Source of the DNA: Sclerodactyla briareus
Lineage: Eukaryota > Echinodermata > Holothuroidea > Dendrochirotida > Sclerodactylidae
NCBI GenBank assembly: GCA_026419785.1
Contig: JAODTK010003333.1
Span: 1-64,000 of the forward strand
Direction of reading: 5' to 3'
DNA: 64,000 nt
A model generated the notes under the pieces. The model was not told the origin of the DNA, did no database searches, and worked only from the letters and a program-made list of their open reading frames with translations. This document shows positions 35,220 to 45,654 of this stretch, piece by piece. Position numbers and translations under genes: made by a program. Numbering within the stretch: position 1 is the first letter of the stretch; each line of letters begins with the position of its first letter.

Positions 35220-35890
35220 AATTGAGGTCAGAGGTCAGTTGAGTAAGTTTTGTCGTTTTACCTAAAATTACAAAATGCTTCCTCTCCTAAATTGAGATCG
35301 GATAACTATCAAAGTTAGTCAAAATTATCAGTGACAATAATACATATTTGATATACAGAAGATTTATCTGAGTCATTTATGCCTAATTTCGGGTTGACAA
35401 TGCTGAACCTGATAAATATTTTCGAATTGTCTTTGATCAATAGTGTATACTGGGTGGTCCAAAGGCTTAGGGCATGGTAATCTAGAAGTAAGTTTTGACC
35501 ATTCAACCTAAAATTACAAAATGCTTCCTCTCCTAAATGGAAATCAGATGATTTGTGAACGTCGTCAGCCTTATCAGTGACAATAATACATATTGGAATA
35601 CAGAAAATTTATCTGAGGTATTTATGCCTAATGTCGGGGGTTGAAATCTGAACCAATGAAGAAAAATATTTCAGACTATTTATTTGATCAATAGTGGAGT
35701 CGGGGTGGTAAAAGGCTGAGGGTCAATGGTAATCTAGAAGTAAGTTTTGACCATTCAACCTAAAATTACAAAATGCTTCTCTCCTAAATTGAGATCGGAT
35801 AACTATCAAAGTTAGCAAAATATGACAGTGACAATGTTATGTATTGGGCATACAGAAATTTGATCCAAGGTCATTTATGGGTAATTCAAA
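35220..35890 (+). repeat. About 245-bp tandem repeat, three copies
   Basis: Copies are anchored by ACAAAATGCTTC at about 35271, 35515 and 35768. Each continues with TCTCCTAAAT, TATCAGTGACAAT or a variant, and ATTTATGCC or a variant. The first copy starts with AGGTCAGAGGTCA (35225-35237), a perfect DR1 arrangement. Confidence 0.85.
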
Positions 35891-35990
35891 CCAATGAACC
35901 GCACATTGAATTCTTACCTAGTATACTACCTGATAATCCACAGCCCAAAGACTAATGTTCGAAAACGATCAGCATCTACACGAGCGCCAG

Positions 35991-36136
35991 AAGGGTAAAG
36001 CTAGAAGTGGAAATCTACGGAGGAGGAGGAGGAGTCTGCTGAGGAGCAGGACTCCTCAGACCAGGAGGAAGAGGAGGAGAGCAGCAGTGAAGAAGTGTGG
36101 TACCCAGAAGAAGACGACCTCCAGGCAAGGCCAAAG
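35991..36136 (+). CDS. HDGF/LEDGF-like gene, acidic/AT-hook-like exon 9
   Basis: Preceded by GCGCCAG and ending at the donor GTAAGG (36137). The central frame reads SAEEQDSSDQEEEEESSSEE, and a shifted frame then reads PRRRRPPGKAK. Acidic Ser/Glu stretches followed by an Arg/Pro-rich, AT-hook-like patch recur in HDGF-family linkers. Two one-base shifts are needed, one in the GGAGGAGG run and one near GTGTGG. The acceptor lacks a strong pyrimidine tract. A degraded copy lies at 38064-38216. Confidence 0.55.
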
Positions 36137-37048
36137 GTAAGGGAGGAGATGGTACCGAAGAGAAGGGATACCTTCTAGCAAGGTAAGGGTGGTTGGTGGT
36201 GAATGATGGATACAAGGCCCCCAAGAAGGCTGGAGGTAAGGGCTAGTAGGGATGGTGATGAGATCACGGTACCAAGGATAAGGGAGGCAGGCTAATAGTG
36301 AGATGGTGGTGTGGTGATAAAAGGGGTACTGGCTCTGAAGAAGGTTGCGTCTCTGGGAAGGCTTATGCTAATGAACATGAGAGGTTGAAGTACTACTGGT
36401 GCGTACTAGAAAAAAAATTGGTTGAGGCTACCAGTGAGGGAAGAAATAGTGTTGTGGTGGTGAGGTACCGTTACAAGAAAGGTGGCTCCGCTTATGGTAT
36501 TGTTGTTAGGGTACTGGCAACAAATATAGAAGAATAGCCCTAGATTCACCTATGTAAGGGACAGGGTGATATTGAGGGTGAGGTACTGGTACCAAAGGGG
36601 GGGGGGGAAAAAAGGGGGTCCTAGGGGTAAGGCATGGAGAGGTAGTAGTACTGCCTAGTTACTGGTATCAATAAGAAGAAAAAATGGACAATGATTAGTA
36701 CATCGGAATTATAGAACCATTATACAAAGTAGAACACATTTGCTAATTGTGCAAAAAGTCTATGATGTGGAGGTGGTGTCTGTGGGAACTCCTGTGGAAA
36801 AATACCTCTAGAAAACCCTCAACTGTGAATATTATGCCAACAGTTATGTATGAAGAAAAAATAACATATTTTGGGAAACATCACTATTCTACTCTTTTCT
36901 CCACATTAGTGCAATGTGGGACATTACAGAAATTACGCATCGGGCATTGGGTTGCTGAAAAACATTGATCAATTGAAGGAGACTGCAAAGTCCCAAGTGA
37001 TGTTAGCAGTTTAAGTGGATCGTCTCAGTCTTGGTTTCATTTTGCCAG
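36137..37048 (+). other. Intron inside duplication A
   Basis: Gly/Val-codon-rich, G-rich sequence with repeated GGTAAGGG and GGTACC motifs at 36130-36640. No exon was accepted. It ends in a good acceptor (GGTTTCATTTTGCCAG). Confidence 0.45.
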
Positions 37049-37167
37049 CTCAAGAGAAGAAGCAACGGAAAACTCCTGCGAAGAAGACGCTGCAAGGAAG
37101 ACACCAGCAAGGAAAAACACCCTCCCAAGAAAAAAGGCAGAGAAAAGGCACCTGTATCAGATTCAAG
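37049..37167 (+). CDS. HDGF/LEDGF-like gene, Lys/Thr/Pro-rich exon 10
   Basis: Bounded by ATTTTGCCAG and GTAAGA. With one or two bases corrected it reads QEKKQRKTPAKKT, PARKTPARK and KKGREKAPVSDS. This is a lysine-rich basic stretch with a KTPA repeat ending in an acidic Ser-rich turn, as in HDGFL2/LEDGF linkers. The duplicated copy at 39150-39271 preserves PARKTTAGKTPPKKKGRE, which supports the corrected frame. Histone-H1-like tails have similar composition, so composition alone would not identify the gene. Context does. Confidence 0.6.
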
Positions 37168-38040
37168 GTAAGAGGAATAATGATATGCCCATGGTCTTGC
37201 GTTTATACCTCTCTGTAGCTGATGGTTAACCAACTTACAACAGGACCATATTTTGGTGCTATTTTTAGGGAAAAATTGCCCCCCCCCCCAGCTCTTTTCG
37301 AGTTCTTATTGAGAATGTCCGGGTGACTACAGGATATAATATTGTTATTGAATAAATATGGTTGAATCCAGCCTTCAAAGGACAGGGAGTGACTCTGGAA
37401 TTAGTTGGAATCTGCCTACTGTCGTACATATGTGGGCAACAGGCTGTAGACTTCACAACAAGTTTTGACCATGTGGTTTAAAGCTGGCAGGGGCCACCAC
37501 TCTATGGGGTAGGGCGATTATTAGTCTGAGTACTGCTCAGACTGCTGTGCTAGAGAGGTGGTTAAGGAAGAGACTAAAGAGCAATATTCACAAATTGGTG
37601 GTCATTAATTCCTTTCGTTTCAGTGGTTTTAGGTTCGGTTTGGCACAGACTACGTTGAACCAGGTTCCAGCTGTATTGTAGGGAATTTTGAAAGTTTGAT
37701 GATTCAGCATTGCTTCAAAACATTTGATTTATTCGACAAACAAAAATTAGGTGAAACTGAAAAAGGATCAAAATGCCCTCTGTTTGATTTGGTTTCAGGC
37801 CAGCATGCAATCCTATTGCAGGAATCAAGTGATTATAATATTGATGGAAATTATTGGCCTTACAGAGGCTTCTCCCCAATGGGACCCCATCCAACAGCTG
37901 AAATTCCACACAATTATGGTCACCCCCAAAATATGCTGGCTTCTTAGAAATTATAAGTATTATAGTTCAATAATAGTTACAAGGACAGCCTCTCCTAAAC
38001 CCATCACCATTATCATAAGTACCTCCCTCACATGAATCAT
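37168..38040 (+). other. Intron inside duplication A, 3' part
   Basis: Contains a 10-C run at 37271-37280. Open frames at 37696-37947 are not supported because they break in the second copy. Confidence 0.5.
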
Positions 38041-38063
38041 CACATTTCTACATCGAGCGCCAG

Positions 38064-38216
38064 AAGGGTAAGCCTAGAAGTTTGAACTACGGCAGGAGGA
38101 GGATGGAGTCTGGCTGAGGAGCAGGACTCCTCAGACCAGGAGGAAGAGGAGAGAGCCAGAGAGATGAAGTGTTGTAACGCAAGAAGACAGGACGAACCTC
38201 CAGGCAGAGGCCAAAG
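38064..38216 (+). pseudogene. Second copy of exon 9, frame-broken
   Basis: Corresponds to 35991-36136: GCGCCAGAAGGGTAA, GAGGAGCAGGACTCCTCAGA and CCTCCAGGCA are retained. Extra and missing bases destroy every frame, and the donor has lost one G (AAAGTAAGG). It is either sequencing noise over a real exon or a decayed duplicate. Confidence 0.55.
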
Positions 38217-39149
38217 TAAGGGTCGAGATGGTACCTAGAGGAAGGGGATACCTTCTAGCCAGGTAATGCGTGGTTGGTGGTGGTGATGATGTTGATACAA
38301 TGCCCCCCAAGCAGGCTGGAGGTAAGGGCTAGTAGGGATGGTGATGAGATCCCGGTTACCCCAAGGATAACGGGAGGCAGGCTAATAGTGAGATGGTGGT
38401 GTGGTGATAACAGGGTACTTGGCTCGAAGAAGGTTTGGTCTCTGGGAAGGCTTAGCTACTGACATGAGAGGTTGAAGTCTTACTGTTGGGTACTAGAAAA
38501 AAATCTGGTTGAGGCTACCAGTGAGGGAAGAACTAGTGGTTGTGGTGGTGAGGTAAGTGTAACCGGTTACACAAGAAAGGTGGTCCGCTATGGTATAGTG
38601 TTGTTAGGGTACTGGCAACCAAATATGAAGAATACCCCCTATATTCACCATGTAAGGGACAGGGTGATATTGAGGGTGAGGTACTGGTACCAAAAGAAGG
38701 GTGGTCCTCGGGGTAGGCTATTGGAGTAGTTAGGATACTGCCCTAGTTACTGGTATCCAATAAAGTTGAGAACAAAATGGCCAATTGATTTAGTCACATC
38801 TGAATTATACGAAACCATTTATCAAAGTAGAACACATTTGGCTAATTGTGCCAATATTCTATTATGTGGAGGTGTGTCATGTGGGTAACCCTGTGGAGAA
38901 ACTACCTCTAAACCCTTCAACTGTGTAATATTATGCCAACGTATGTTATGAAGAAAAAAAAACATATTTTGGGAACATCACTATTTCTCCTCTTTTCCCT
39001 CTTTCTCCCCTCAGGTGCAATGTGGGCATTACAAAATTTACGCATCGTGCATTGGGTTGCGGAAAAACATTGATCAATGAAGGTAACTGCAAAGTCCCCT
39101 GATTGTTAGCGTTTCAAATCGTGTCTCGTCTCAGATCTTTGTTTCATTT

Positions 39150-39271
39150 TGCCCATCTCAAGAGAAGAAGCACCGGACAACCCTGCGAAGAAGACGCCTG
39201 CAAGGAAGACAACAGCAGGTAAAACACCTCCAAAGAAAAAGGGCAGAGAAATCACCTGTATCAGATTCAAG
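39150..39271 (+). pseudogene. Second copy of exon 10, partly broken
   Basis: Corresponds to 37049-37167. The frame KKTPARKTTAGKTPPKKKGR is intact here, and in this stretch it is cleaner than the first copy. The acceptor AG is lost (GCCCATCTCAAG in place of GCCAGCTCAAG). The donor GTAAAG at 39272 is weakened. Confidence 0.5.
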
Positions 39272-40158
39272 GTAAAGGAATAGGATATTCCGCCATGGTC
39301 TTGCGTTTATCACCCTCTCTTAGAGCTGATGGTTAACCCAAACTTTCACACAGGACCCCATATTTTGGGTGCTTTTTTAGGGAAATTGCCCCCCCCCCCC
39401 CAGCTCATTTCAGAGTTCTCTTCCTTCTTGAGAATGTCCGGTGCTCCAGGATAATATTGGTATTGACTAATATTGGGTTTGATACCAGCCTTCAAAGGAA
39501 CAGAGTGACTCCTGGAATTAGTGGACATTGGCCACTGTCATTCATAGCTAGCTGGGCAACAGAGCTTGTAGACTTCACAACAAGTTTTGACCATGTTGTT
39601 TTTAATACACTGGCAGGGGGCCACATCCTATTGTGTAAGGGAGATTTTAGCTGAGTACTGCTCAGACTTGCTGTGCTTTCGAGAGGTGTTGTAAGAGAAG
39701 GACGAAAAGAGCAATCTTACAACATTGGTGGTCATAAGTTCCTTTCGTTTCAGTGTTTTTTAGGTGTCGGTTTTGGCACAGAGCTTCCGTTGAACCATGT
39801 TTCCAAGCTGTATTTAGCGGAATTTTTGAAAGGTTGACCTGTTGTCAGCATTGTTCAAAATTTGAATTTCTTCGACAAACAATCATTTGAAACTGAAAAT
39901 ATGAATGGCAAACTGCCCTCTGTTTGATTTTGGTTTCAGGCCAGCCATGCCCTCCATGCAGGAAATGCAGTTATTTATAAATATTGATGGAAATATCCTG
40001 GGTCCTTACAGTGGCTTTCTGTCTTTCCCTCAGGACCCCATCCACCAGCGAAATTCCACACAATCTGTCCACCCAAAGATGCGGATTCCTTCGAATTATA
40101 AGTATTATAGTTCAATAATAGTTTGACAAGACATCTATCTCCTTAACCATCACACCAT

Positions 40159-40191
<33 letters not shown>
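40159..40191 (+). repeat. 33-bp poly-G tract
   Basis: Uninterrupted run of 33 G between ACACCAT and ATCAATCAT. It is the longest homopolymer in the window and is absent from the first copy of duplication A. It may be a real expansion or an assembly artefact. Confidence 0.95.
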
Positions 40192-40192
<1 letters not shown>

Positions 40193-40239
40193 TCAATCAT
40201 AACCACCTCCCTCACATGATCCACATTTCTTCCTTTCAG

Positions 40240-41035
40240 CAGTGTCTCGAAGGACTCTGATAGTGAGTCCTCAACTTGGAAGCAGAACAGACGAGCTCAA
40301 CGCAGAAGCTTGCTGAGGAAGCCACGAGAACTTGAGGAGGAACGGATCCGAGAGATGCGGGCGACGTGAGAAGCTTTAAAGGAAGAGAAGAGAAAATAAG
40401 GAAGAACAGGCTGAGACAAAAAGGAAGAACGAAAAAAATTAGAGTCAATCTCATCATCTTTGGTAGAGGGCAGATTAAGGTTGGTGGTGGACAAGGTGGA
40501 GCAAATCAACAGAAACGTCGGTAAAGGTCGAAGTGGACAAAGAACATAAAAGAAAGAAGCGCAAAGGACCAAGCCACGTACAAAGGAAGTATCAAAGAGA
40601 ATGAAAACGGGTAGGAATGGAAAAATAAGGTTTGATTAGAAGGATATAAGATTAAAATAAACACAAGGAAAGGCTGCAAAGGCGGAGGAGCCTCGAAAAA
40701 AAAATACTGAAGAAGAACAGGATGAGAAGAAAAAAAAAACCGTGAGTTTGTAGAAGAGCAGCGAACGAAGCAAGAGACAATAGAGAACCCCCAGGTGGTG
40801 GACCGGAAGCTAGGAGATGAGAGAACAACAGCTGAGGAGGCCGGAATAAGTGAAAGCAAGAGCGGGCTAATGAAAGATCAGGACTGAGGCGGCGAAGTAC
40901 AAATACAAGAGGACACATGAATAAAAGTAAAGGAGTATGGAAGGACACATGAAGAAACAGAAATGTGGGCAATGGGTGGAGGGGGGTGCCCCTTTGATTG
41001 TTAAGAAAGTAGAAACGCGAATATAATATAGAAAC
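40240..41035 (+). CDS. HDGF/LEDGF-like gene, long Lys/Glu/Arg-rich exon 11
   Basis: A strong acceptor (TTTCTTCCTTTCAG) opens SVSKDSDSESSTWKQNRRAQ. Later registers give KLAEEATRE, LEEERIREMRA, EALKEEK and EEQAETKRKNEKN. For about 790 nt the plus strand is strikingly purine-rich and reads Lys/Glu/Arg/Gln in whichever frame is open, but the open frame changes every 40-150 nt. HDGFL2 and LEDGF have such charged helical segments before the C-terminal domain. The repeated shifts suggest uncorrected long-read errors over a real exon. The 3' end and donor are not determined. Opposite-strand frames of 73-131 codons here are antisense shadows. Confidence 0.55.
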
Positions 41036-41410
41036 TAAGAGAAACAATCACTGTCCTGCTATTGGGGTCGAGTAGGTTAGACAACTGACTACACATCGTT
41101 GTATGAGTGTTATGTGTTCACCAAGCCCCTTTCTTACGTACCACGATTGACTGTAACCCAACGCTCGTTCAATCTGGGCCTGAACAATAACTGTGCTGTT
41201 ATTAGGAATAGGTTACCGAACTCATCGAATGTTTGCAATGTGCAGTAATTTAATGCATTGTAAACATATCCATTCTTGCACTTGTCTTGTGATACCTCAC
41301 CAACCGTTCACATTGGCCCTGCAAGAGCTGTCTAGTTAATAGGCTTTAACGAAAAACGCGAACTCAGTACCCGTACACTAATGTAATTCTTGTTATTTTG
41401 CTCAAATCCT
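41036..41410 (+). repeat. Diverged short repeats upstream of duplication B
   Basis: Segments with GTTCA..TTGGGCCTGAA, GCTGTTA and TAGGTTA recur at about 41165, 41310 and 41430, with a spacing of about 120-150 bp. Confidence 0.6.
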
Positions 41411-42058
41411 GTTTTGCTGTGTACCAGTTCATATTGGGCCTGAACTGCGCTGTTAGTGGTTAGGATACAACACATCAATGTGTGAGTGTTATGTGTTTGT
41501 TCAAGCTATCTTTTGACTACTACCAGTTCAATTGGCCTAGCCACTTTTGGTGGGTAGGTTAACAACACATCTGTTGAGTGTATGTTTTTAACAACCCATC
41601 CTCTGTATCAACTTTGACATCGCACAGGAATTGAAAATATCATGGGCAACAGTTTCCAACCCCCTACCCAAATTGGGCCTGAGTTAGTGGAATATTGGAT
41701 AGATTGTTTATCACTGTTTTTAAGGGGCATCCAGGGGTCTGCTGAATCATTTTGAGATAATTAACTACAGATTTGTACTACAGAAACGAATCAAAGCATT
41801 ATTTTTAAATGTTGGAACACCATATCTTCTTTTATGTTGATAGACTTTGAATACATAGAAGCATCTTGGCGTATGAACATGAAGAAGCTTGTTTTGTGAT
41901 GTTCCATATAGTGGAGCTCGTGTCATAGTTTGCTCTAAGATAATGTATCTCATGGTATGGCTTAAAGTCACTAAACTTACCGTCTCTCAAGAGTATTGAT
42001 GAATTGAAGTAGTCAATCCGTTTTGGCCTGGTAGTCATGTGAGCGAGTTTGGAATTCC

Positions 42059-42295
42059 ATGAGTCAATCTTACAGCCTAGGTAATTTCCTAACTGCCCAT
42101 AATAAGATGCGTTTTAGCTTACTATCGGCAATAGTTACTGAATGCTTTCTGAAGTACTCACATCTCGATACTGACCGTGTCAAATTCCTCACTGCTAGAG
42201 GACACACCACACTGTTCCATCTTGCCCTGATCAACCACGTGTTTTCCATCATCCGGGAGCTTGGTGGACCCTATTGGGTGAGGTCAAGTGCATAG
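42059..42295 (+). other. Unidentified open frame in duplication B
   Basis: Open for 78 codons, including FLTARGHTTLFHLALINHVF and SIIRELGG, which loosely resembles one ankyrin repeat. It is followed by GTGAGG. In the second copy the frame is broken. An open frame on the other strand overlaps it. Not called as a gene. Confidence 0.25.
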
Positions 42296-42411
42296 GTTTG
42301 GGTTGAAAGTATTACGTTACTTACTTGAGTAAAGTACGCCAATACCATTGCTTTTCCTTGACTGATGCGCCTTCTCATGGTGATTATACCCTCTTTCACA
42401 GCGCTGGTCAG

Positions 42412-42515
42412 ATTCTGAAGTGGATTACCGAATACGAAGGATTCGAGAAAAAAAACAAACGCCCATGTTTGATCTAAACTGTAGTAGATGCAGACTCCTG
42501 GAACCATTGATTGAG
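42412..42515 (+). CDS. Possible first exon of an IBD-like domain
   Basis: Between GGTCAG and GTGATT, 34 codons are open: SEVDYRIRRIREKKQTPMFD followed by LNCSRCRLLEPLIE. The integrase-binding domain of LEDGF/HDGFL2 is a C-terminal helical bundle that binds partner proteins such as JPO2 and MLL/menin. It starts with an R-L-x-x-I helix and later has R-C-...-L-(D/E)-E-L. This peptide shows R-I-x-R-I and then R-C-x-L-LE-x-L, in order and at about the right spacing, in the right place in the gene. The second half of the domain (TLKKIRRFK-like) was not found. Treat as a hypothesis. Confidence 0.4.
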
Positions 42516-42539
42516 GTGATTTGTATGATTTCTTATTTT

Positions 42540-43700
42540 TATTTCACAAGTGCTCAAGGCAAGAATAATGATATGCCAGGTAAGACTGTCCTCCCTTTTT
42601 CTTTCAGGGGGTTGCCAAGCATTAACTATATATACCAAGCATATATATATTTACTCTTAGTTTTTTTGATTGTTTTTTAAGCTCACCACCCCTGCATATG
42701 GCTGGGTCAGCTATTTTTTGATGTGTGTTGTCCCGTCATCTGTTAGAGTCTACCCACTTTGATTCACATTGCTGCTCCTCCTGCAGTGTTGGTCGAATCA
42801 GATGAAACTTGGTCACATGCTCACTGAGTGAAGGGGCATCTGGGGGTTTTCATGATACGTTCATCTAGATTAAATTTCGGGGTTCGGCCTTTTCTGAAAC
42901 TGCAAAATGTTTCTTCTACCGTTCAATCGGATTTTCATGGAAACTTTGTCATTTCTCAGCGCAATTGTACTATGGGGTGTTCCGGATTTGAGGGCAAAAG
43001 GTCACTAGGGGCATTCTGGCCGAAAGGTTCTTTTTGGGGTCAAACATCAAACGCCCCTTCTCCACAGACATGGAGCTATCATATTACCCAGAGAGGCAGT
43101 AGCAGGCAAGTGTAGAAACCGTGAAGGGCTTATATAAGAGGCTTCATACTCCATGTTAGAGACAAAACCATTGATTGAATCATTCAATGATTGGCCAAGC
43201 CACTAATTACACTTCTTCTCAACATACCGACAAATATCTAAAACAAATCGTTCATTTCATTTCAAACATGAGTTCAGAATAAGCATCTTTACAACTCTTG
43301 CTGACTTGTTTACATTTTTTTCTTCTTCGTTCTGTATTGGGAAGAATAGTAGTGATGAATATTATCCGCAGGTGAGTTCATCCAGAAATTCTACTTTAAG
43401 TTCCATTCCGCCGTTTCATTTCAATGTCCTCCGTCCCAGCCCATGGAGCTAACCATACTTGTAGTAATCTATCGTAATTGACTGATATAAAAACTACACT
43501 TGAAAAATAAATCTGTTGATCACGATAGTATTAAGGTGTCAAAATTTGTCATTTCGTTGAATAGGTTATGTTTGCGAAACCAACTATATTTGTTACGTCC
43601 GGGTAACTTTTTTTGGAAATTTGTGAACTGATCCCCATTTCTCCAAAATATTAAGGATTGAGTGCTGTAATTTTTCTTGAAATTATTCTTGTAAGATGAG
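42540..43700 (+). repeat. Dispersed ~150-bp repeats inside duplication B
   Basis: Diverged units carry GAAACTTGGTCAC, GGGGCATCTGGGG, AACTGCAAAATGTTT and GGGGTGTTC..GAGGGCAAA. Related units lie at 45.9-46.2 and 60.8-61.2 kb. No exon was accepted, although a 27-nt stretch before a strong GTGAGT at 43372 might be one. Confidence 0.5.
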
Positions 43701-43749
43701 GTTCGAACGATGGCATCCTTGATTCCTTGACGAAGTCAGAGGTCTTTGC

Positions 43750-44520
43750 AGTCACGTCGGTGTGTGGTGTGTGTGTGTTGTGTGGTGTGTGTGTGTGTGG
43801 TGCGTTGGTGAATCCGGTAAACGGGGACACACACGGGATCTTTTCCACGTAACTGGGGTTACAAACGCGAACCGTGGATATCCCCGTTTGTTTGTCACCG
43901 TTTCCATAGGAAACGCCCCACAAAAACCGGAATTAGGGGATATCCCCGGTTCCCCTATGTTTCCCTTAAAACTGACTGCTTAAAATGATACTTGTAGTGG
44001 GTAGGGGTACCCCTATGTAGGTTTTTCCCTGATGTCCCCATTTCCCATAGGTGAAAGATCAATTTCCCGTTTGTGTGTCCCCGTTAGGGGGGCCCCCTAC
44101 ACAAGTATGTGTGTTTGTGTGTGTGTGGTGTGTGTGGTGCATTTGTGGCTCCAGTAAAACGGGGACACACACGGGATCCATTCCACGTAACGGGGGATAC
44201 GGCCGCGAACCGGGGATATCCCTGTTTGTTTGTCCCCGTTCCTCCATAGGAAAACGCCCCACAAAAAACGGAATGGGGGGATATCCACAAAAAACGGAAT
44301 GGGGATATCCCCGGTTCCTGTGTTTTCATTAAAAAAACTGCTTAAAAAATGATACTTGTAGTGTAGGGTAACCCCCTATGTAGGTTTTGCACTGATGTCC
44401 CCATTTTCCCCCTAGGTGAAAGATCAATGTCCCGTTTGTGCGTCCCCGTTTGGCGGCCCTCCACGGTACTGTGTGCGTGTGTGTGTGTGGTGGTGTGTGT
44501 GTTTGACGCCCGCTTGTAAA
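43750..44520 (+). repeat. TG-rich composite tandem repeat, ~350-bp units
   Basis: Two units start at about 43760 and 44105, and a third begins near 44460. Each has a (TG)n stretch, GGGGACACACACGGGAT, a palindromic GGGGATATCCCCG and TGATACTTGTAGTG. A duplicate of this array lies at 46875-47655. Confidence 0.85.
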
Positions 44521-45550
44521 CTGGATGGGCAACAACAATGAAGCTCAACTTGGTCATGACTGTGTACGCAGTTCATTGGCCCTGAAACTGCTGTTAGTGG
44601 GGTAGGTCAACACACTCAATGTGGAGTGTTATGTTTGTTCAAGCCTTTTTTGACTATATCCAGTTCATTGGCCTGACCACTTGTGGTGGGTAGGTTACAA
44701 CAAATCAATGTATAGTGTTATGTTGTTTTACCCATCCTTGTGGTATCAACTTGACATCCATAATTGAAATCATCTGGGCACAGTTTCCAACCCCTACCAC
44801 AAATGGGCCGGATTTAGTGGAATATTGATAGATTGGTTATCCCTTTTTTTAGGGGGCCATCCCGGGGGTCAAGCTTGATCATTTTGAAGAATAAATGTAA
44901 CTACAAGATTGTACGACTAGACGCATAAGCATTATTTTATTAAATGTGGAACACCATATATTCTGGTAATTTGATGACTTGAATCCAAGAAGCATCTTTG
45001 CGATGAAAAATGAATACTGTTTTTGTGAAGGTTCCATATAGTGGAGGCTAGTGTCATAGTTCTCGAGATTATTTATCTCATGGTATGGCTAAAGTAACTA
45101 AACTTACCGTCTCTCAAGAGTATTGATTGGGAATTGAGTAGGGGCAATCAAGTTTGCCTGTATTACATGTGAGGCAGTTGGATCATGAGTCAATCACAGC
45201 CTATGTTATTCCTAACTGACCATTAAGATTCTGTTTTCGCTACGGATGGCAATAGTATCATCTAACTAAGTGGTCCGGTGCGCTGCATTGCTTTCTGAAG
45301 TACTTACCGATACTGACGTTCACATCCTCACCCTAGAGGACCACACCACACTGTTCCAATCTTGCTGATCAAACCAACGTGTTATTCCATCCGGGGCGTG
45401 GTGGACCTATTGGGTGAGGTCAAGTGCAAGGTTATGTTGAAAGTATTTACTTATTACCTTGGAGTAAAGTACCTAATCCAATTCTTCCTTCCTGTTGACA
45501 TTATGCTGCTTCCTTTGCATGGTTGATTATACCGGCCTTCCGCCTGTCAG

Positions 45551-45654
45551 ATTCTGAAGTGGATTACAGAATCCAGGAAGGATTCGAGAAAAAAAACGCC
45601 CAATGTTATTGAATCATATGTAGTAGATGCCGAATCCTGGAAACCATTGTGGAG
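45551..45654 (+). pseudogene. Second copy of the IBD-like exon, frame-broken
   Basis: Same length (104 nt) and same boundaries (CTGTCAG, GTTATA) as 42412-42515. It begins SEVDYRI as in the first copy, then compensating and non-compensating indels give a stop after about 20 codons. Confidence 0.5.

Larger units (their letters stand above)
35940..38040 (+). repeat. Tandem duplication A, first copy (about 2.1 kb)
   Basis: This block is repeated directly from about 38041 to 40235. Matching landmarks include the exon around 36010 with 38079, AGATGGTGGTGTGGTGATAA at 36300 with 38392, the C run at 37270 with 39378, and ATTATAAGTATTATAG at about 37950 with 40095. The offset is about 2.07-2.15 kb. 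This copy has fewer base-level errors than the second. Confidence 0.9.
38041..40235 (+). repeat. Tandem duplication A, second copy, indel-rich
   Basis: Direct repeat of 35940-38040. It differs from the first copy by numerous single-base insertions and deletions, many in homopolymers, rather than mainly by substitutions. It also has a 33-G run (40159-40191) that the first copy lacks. Confidence 0.9.
41411..44555 (+). repeat. Tandem duplication B, first copy (about 3.14 kb)
   Basis: Repeated directly at about 44556-47690. Landmarks: GTTCA..TTGGGCCTGAACTG at 41427 with its copy at 44572, the candidate exon 42412 with 45551, the GGCAGTAGCAGGCAAGTG motif at 43094 with 46224, and the doubled GGATATCCACAAAA block at 44277 with about 47413. 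The offset is close to 3.14 kb throughout. Confidence 0.92.

Noticed and set aside
37696-37947. 83-codon plus-strand frame inside duplication A
   Set aside because: Not maintained in the second copy, and no splice sites fit.
40236-41047. Minus-strand frames of 73-131 codons rich in Phe/Leu/Ser
   Set aside because: Antisense of a Lys/Glu-rich plus-strand exon. Such antisense is open by composition.
42059-42295. Single ankyrin-like repeat (GHTTLFHLALINH)
   Set aside because: Only one weak match, no neighbouring repeats, and the frame is broken in the duplicate copy.
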